Assembly: GCF_900176505.1 (NCBI RefSeq) | Contig: NZ_FWYB01000010.1 | Coordinates: 124,001 to 188,000 of the forward strand | Reading direction: 5' to 3' | DNA length: 64,000 nt | DNA from: Pedobacter nyackensis | Lineage (GTDB): Bacteria; Bacteroidota; Bacteroidia; Sphingobacteriales; Sphingobacteriaceae | Shown here: one piece after another, positions 62,171-64,000 of the stretch | Layout of the letters: each line of letters begins with the position of its first letter | How positions within the stretch are numbered: the stretch's first letter is position 1 | The notes under the pieces: generated by a model | Database searches by the model: none | What the model was told of the DNA's origin: nothing | Seen by the model: only the letters and a program-made list of their open reading frames with translations | Made by a program: the position numbers and the translations under genes

Positions 62171-63235
62171 ATGGGGCAATATATGAACGATCAAGCACAA
62201 CGATTTATACAAAACCCACTGCTTTCACCCAAGGATTTAAAGCCGAGCAGGCCGGGGTTGCAAATCACCTGTCTTTTAAACCCGGGAGTATTTACTTTTG
62301 AAGGAAAGACCTGGCTTCTGGTGCGTGTAGCAGAAAGGCCCGAACAACAGAAAGGGATAATTTCATTTCCCGTGCTAAAAGGCAATGGCATTGAAATTAT
62401 CGAAATCTCAGAAGATGATCCGGAGTTGAATGCCAAAGATCCCCGCGTGATCAACTATAAAGGAGTAGATTATTTGACTACCCTGTCTCATTTGCGACTC
62501 CTTTGCAGTGATGATGGGATTAGTTTTTATGAACCCGAAGGCTATCCATTATTACAAGGTGAAACCGGTCAGGAGGCTTTTGGCGTCGAAGACTGCCGCG
62601 TTACACTGTTAGATGGAACCTATTACCTCACTTATACTGCGGTTTCTGAGCAAGGTGTTGGGGTAGGCTTACGTAAAACCAAAGATTGGAAAAACTTTGA
62701 GTCCGAGGGAATGATTATTCCACCACACAACAAGGACTGCGCGATCTTTGAAGAAAAGGTCAATGGCAAATTTTATGCGCTGCACCGTCCCAGTAGTGTC
62801 GATATCGGTGGTAATTACATCTGGATCGCTGAATCGCCTGACGGAATTCATTGGGGTAAACATAAATGCATCATTACAACCAGAAAAGACCAGTGGGACA
62901 GCGCAAGGGTAGGCGCAGGCGCAGCCCCTATCAAAACAGAAAAGGGCTGGCTCGAGATTTACCATGGTGCAAACGCTGCGCATAGGTATTGTCTTGGGGC
63001 TTTTTTATTGGATCTGAACGATCCTTCAATTGTGCTGGCCAGAACCCAGGAACCCATTATGGTGCCAACCGCAGATTATGAGTTGACCGGTTTTTTTGGG
63101 CAGGTGGTCTTCACCAACGGTCACGTGGTTAATGGTGATGAGCTAACCATTTACTACGGCGCTGCAGATGAATTTGTATGCGCTGCTAAATTCTCAATAG
63201 CTGCAATTCTCACCTCCTTAACTCATCCCTCATGA
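62171..63235 (+). CDS. GH130 beta-mannoside phosphorylase/hydrolase family protein
   Basis: 354 residues, no signal peptide, so cytosolic. Five-bladed beta-propeller of GH130. LLNPGVFTFEGKTWLLVRVAER and FGVEDCRV place the catalytic Asp at about residue 141; HRPSSVDIGGNYIWIAESPD, ARVGAGAAPIKTEKGWLEIYHG and ELTGFFGQVVF follow the family pattern. GH130 enzymes act on beta-mannosides, often by phosphorolysis to mannose-1-phosphate. Which linkage is used here cannot be told. Its TGA overlaps the ATG of an MFS transporter gene, whose job is probably to bring the disaccharide in. Confidence 0.9.
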   Translation: MGQYMNDQAQRFIQNPLLSPKDLKPSRPGLQITCLLNPGVFTFEGKTWLLVRVAERPEQQKGIISFPVLKGNGIEIIEISEDDPELNAKDPRVINYKGVDYLTTLSHLRLLCSDDGISFYEPEGYPLLQGETGQEAFGVEDCRVTLLDGTYYLTYTAVSEQGVGVGLRKTKDWKNFESEGMIIPPHNKDCAIFEEKVNGKFYALHRPSSVDIGGNYIWIAESPDGIHWGKHKCIITTRKDQWDSARVGAGAAPIKTEKGWLEIYHGANAAHRYCLGAFLLDLNDPSIVLARTQEPIMVPTADYELTGFFGQVVFTNGHVVNGDELTIYYGAADEFVCAAKFSIAAILTSLTHPS

Positions 63236-64000
63236 TTAGTAAATTAAAAACAGAGATTGCGCATTTTAAATCGCAATCACATAATTTTAAGGTGCTTACC
63301 TTAACCAATCTGATCTATAGCATCGTTTTGCCCGTGATTGATATTTTCGTTGCGGCCTACGTGATGCGCAGTTCTAACGATCCGGTAAAAGTTGTGGTCT
63401 ATCAGCTAACTATTTATACAGGAATTCCATTAACCTTCTTAATCAATGGCTGGTTGTTAAACCGTTTTCCAATTAAGGTATTATATTCTTTAGGAATGGT
63501 GCTCAGCGCCATTTCCATGATGATCATGATGTCTCTAACTACGCTTGATATTACAGGAATTGCTATTGCAGGTATTGTAATGGGGATGTCGTTCGGCTTT
63601 TACTGGGCCAACAGGGATTTTCTGGCACTGGCCACAACAAACGATGGTAACCGCAATTATTATTACGGACTGGAAACCTTCTTTTACACCATTATTGCCG
63701 TCGTTATTCCGGTTATGATCGGTTGGTTTATTGAAGGGCTTGCAGTTACCGGCGATGTAAAACTGGCCTATAGAATTGTGACCGGAATTGTATTTGTCAT
63801 TACCATTGCGGCATCAATCATGTGCTTTAAAGGCAAGTTTACCAACCCCATCAGCAAAAAGTTTATATACTTTAAGTTTAATCCGTATTGGTACCGGTTG
63901 ATGTTCCTGGCTGTATTAAAAGGCTTGGTACAGGGTTTCCTGGTTACTGCTCCGGCTATGCTGATTATGTTGCTGCTGGGAAAAGAGGGAGCCTTAGGAA
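63232..64000 (+). CDS. MFS transporter (5' part, cut by the window end)
   Basis: 256 residues are visible and the frame runs off the end. The start ATG at 63232 overlaps the previous stop (ATGA). Several membrane helices are clear, including LTLTNLIYSIVLPVIDIFVA and GIAIAGIVMGMSFGFYWANR. The pattern is that of a major facilitator; with a GH130 gene directly upstream, uptake of a mannose-containing disaccharide across the inner membrane is likely. Confidence 0.85.
   Translation, partial: MISKLKTEIAHFKSQSHNFKVLTLTNLIYSIVLPVIDIFVAAYVMRSSNDPVKVVVYQLTIYTGIPLTFLINGWLLNRFPIKVLYSLGMVLSAISMMIMMSLTTLDITGIAIAGIVMGMSFGFYWANRDFLALATTNDGNRNYYYGLETFFYTIIAVVIPVMIGWFIEGLAVTGDVKLAYRIVTGIVFVITIAASIMCFKGKFTNPISKKFIYFKFNPYWYRLMFLAVLKGLVQGFLVTAPAMLIMLLLGKEGALG

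Noticed and set aside
61725..62198. A 157-codon minus-strand frame over the end of susD
   Set aside because: Antisense shadow of a certain SusD gene.
1..64000. CRISPR arrays, tRNA or rRNA genes, insertion sequences, integrases or phage genes
   Set aside because: None was recognised on either strand; the only repeats seen are the short hairpin elements and the operator-like direct repeat.

Overview
The window looks like a Bacteroidota chromosome, most likely a soil or freshwater Sphingobacteriaceae such as Pedobacter. The signs are two SusC/SusD gene pairs, a hybrid two-component regulator, a FecR/ECF-sigma pair, the end of a PorV-type gene of the type IX secretion system, several Bacteroidota-only DUF families (DUF2480, DUF3108, DUF3109, DUF4834, DUF6427, DUF7033), promoters of the TTG-N18/19-TAnnTTTG type, and an AT-leaning base composition. 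No tRNA, rRNA, CRISPR array, insertion sequence or prophage was seen.

Layout. (1) 1-5.7 kb, housekeeping: porV end, ispF, pirin, YceI, a Crp/Fnr regulator, a 52-residue FeoB-associated Cys-rich membrane protein, and typA. (2) 5.8-13.3 kb, surface polysaccharide: an O-methyltransferase, a flippase on the opposite strand, four glycosyltransferases and an acyltransferase. (3) 13.3-31.9 kb, core genes: YjjG-type nucleotidase, upp overlapping a reduced DUF7033 protein, uvrB, ywbE, YfhO, an LpxH-like phosphatase with a glycosyltransferase, coaX, an outer-membrane beta-barrel protein, lptC, ppiD, small DUF proteins and rfbA. (4) 32.2-40.1 kb, a tightly packed L-fucose operon: FucP transporter, mutarotase, UxaA-type dehydratase, SDR, GH29 fucosidase, FAH-type hydrolase, lactonase, SDR. 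It encodes release, uptake and the non-phosphorylated oxidation of L-fucose to pyruvate and lactate. (5) An aminopeptidase P. (6) 42.2-50.7 kb, an ECF sigma / FecR / STN-SusC / SusD / thioredoxin locus with no carbohydrase. (7) 50.8-64 kb, a polysaccharide utilization locus: hybrid two-component regulator, an unassigned large secreted protein (probable alpha-barrel glycosidase), SusC, SusD, GH130 phosphorylase and an MFS transporter cut by the window end.

The most interesting non-coding signals are: an 83-89 bp hairpin repeat family that starts at or within a few bases of three unrelated stop codons, with compensatory changes between copies; a 21-bp-period direct repeat between the hybrid regulator and its neighbour, which is a strong candidate operator; and a 98-bp near-perfect hairpin between convergent genes. 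Among proteins, the standouts are the unassigned 833-residue secreted protein, a predicted L-fucose dehydrogenase whose SDR motif reads YxxxN instead of YxxxK, and a DUF7033 protein that has lost its deacetylase-like metal motif.
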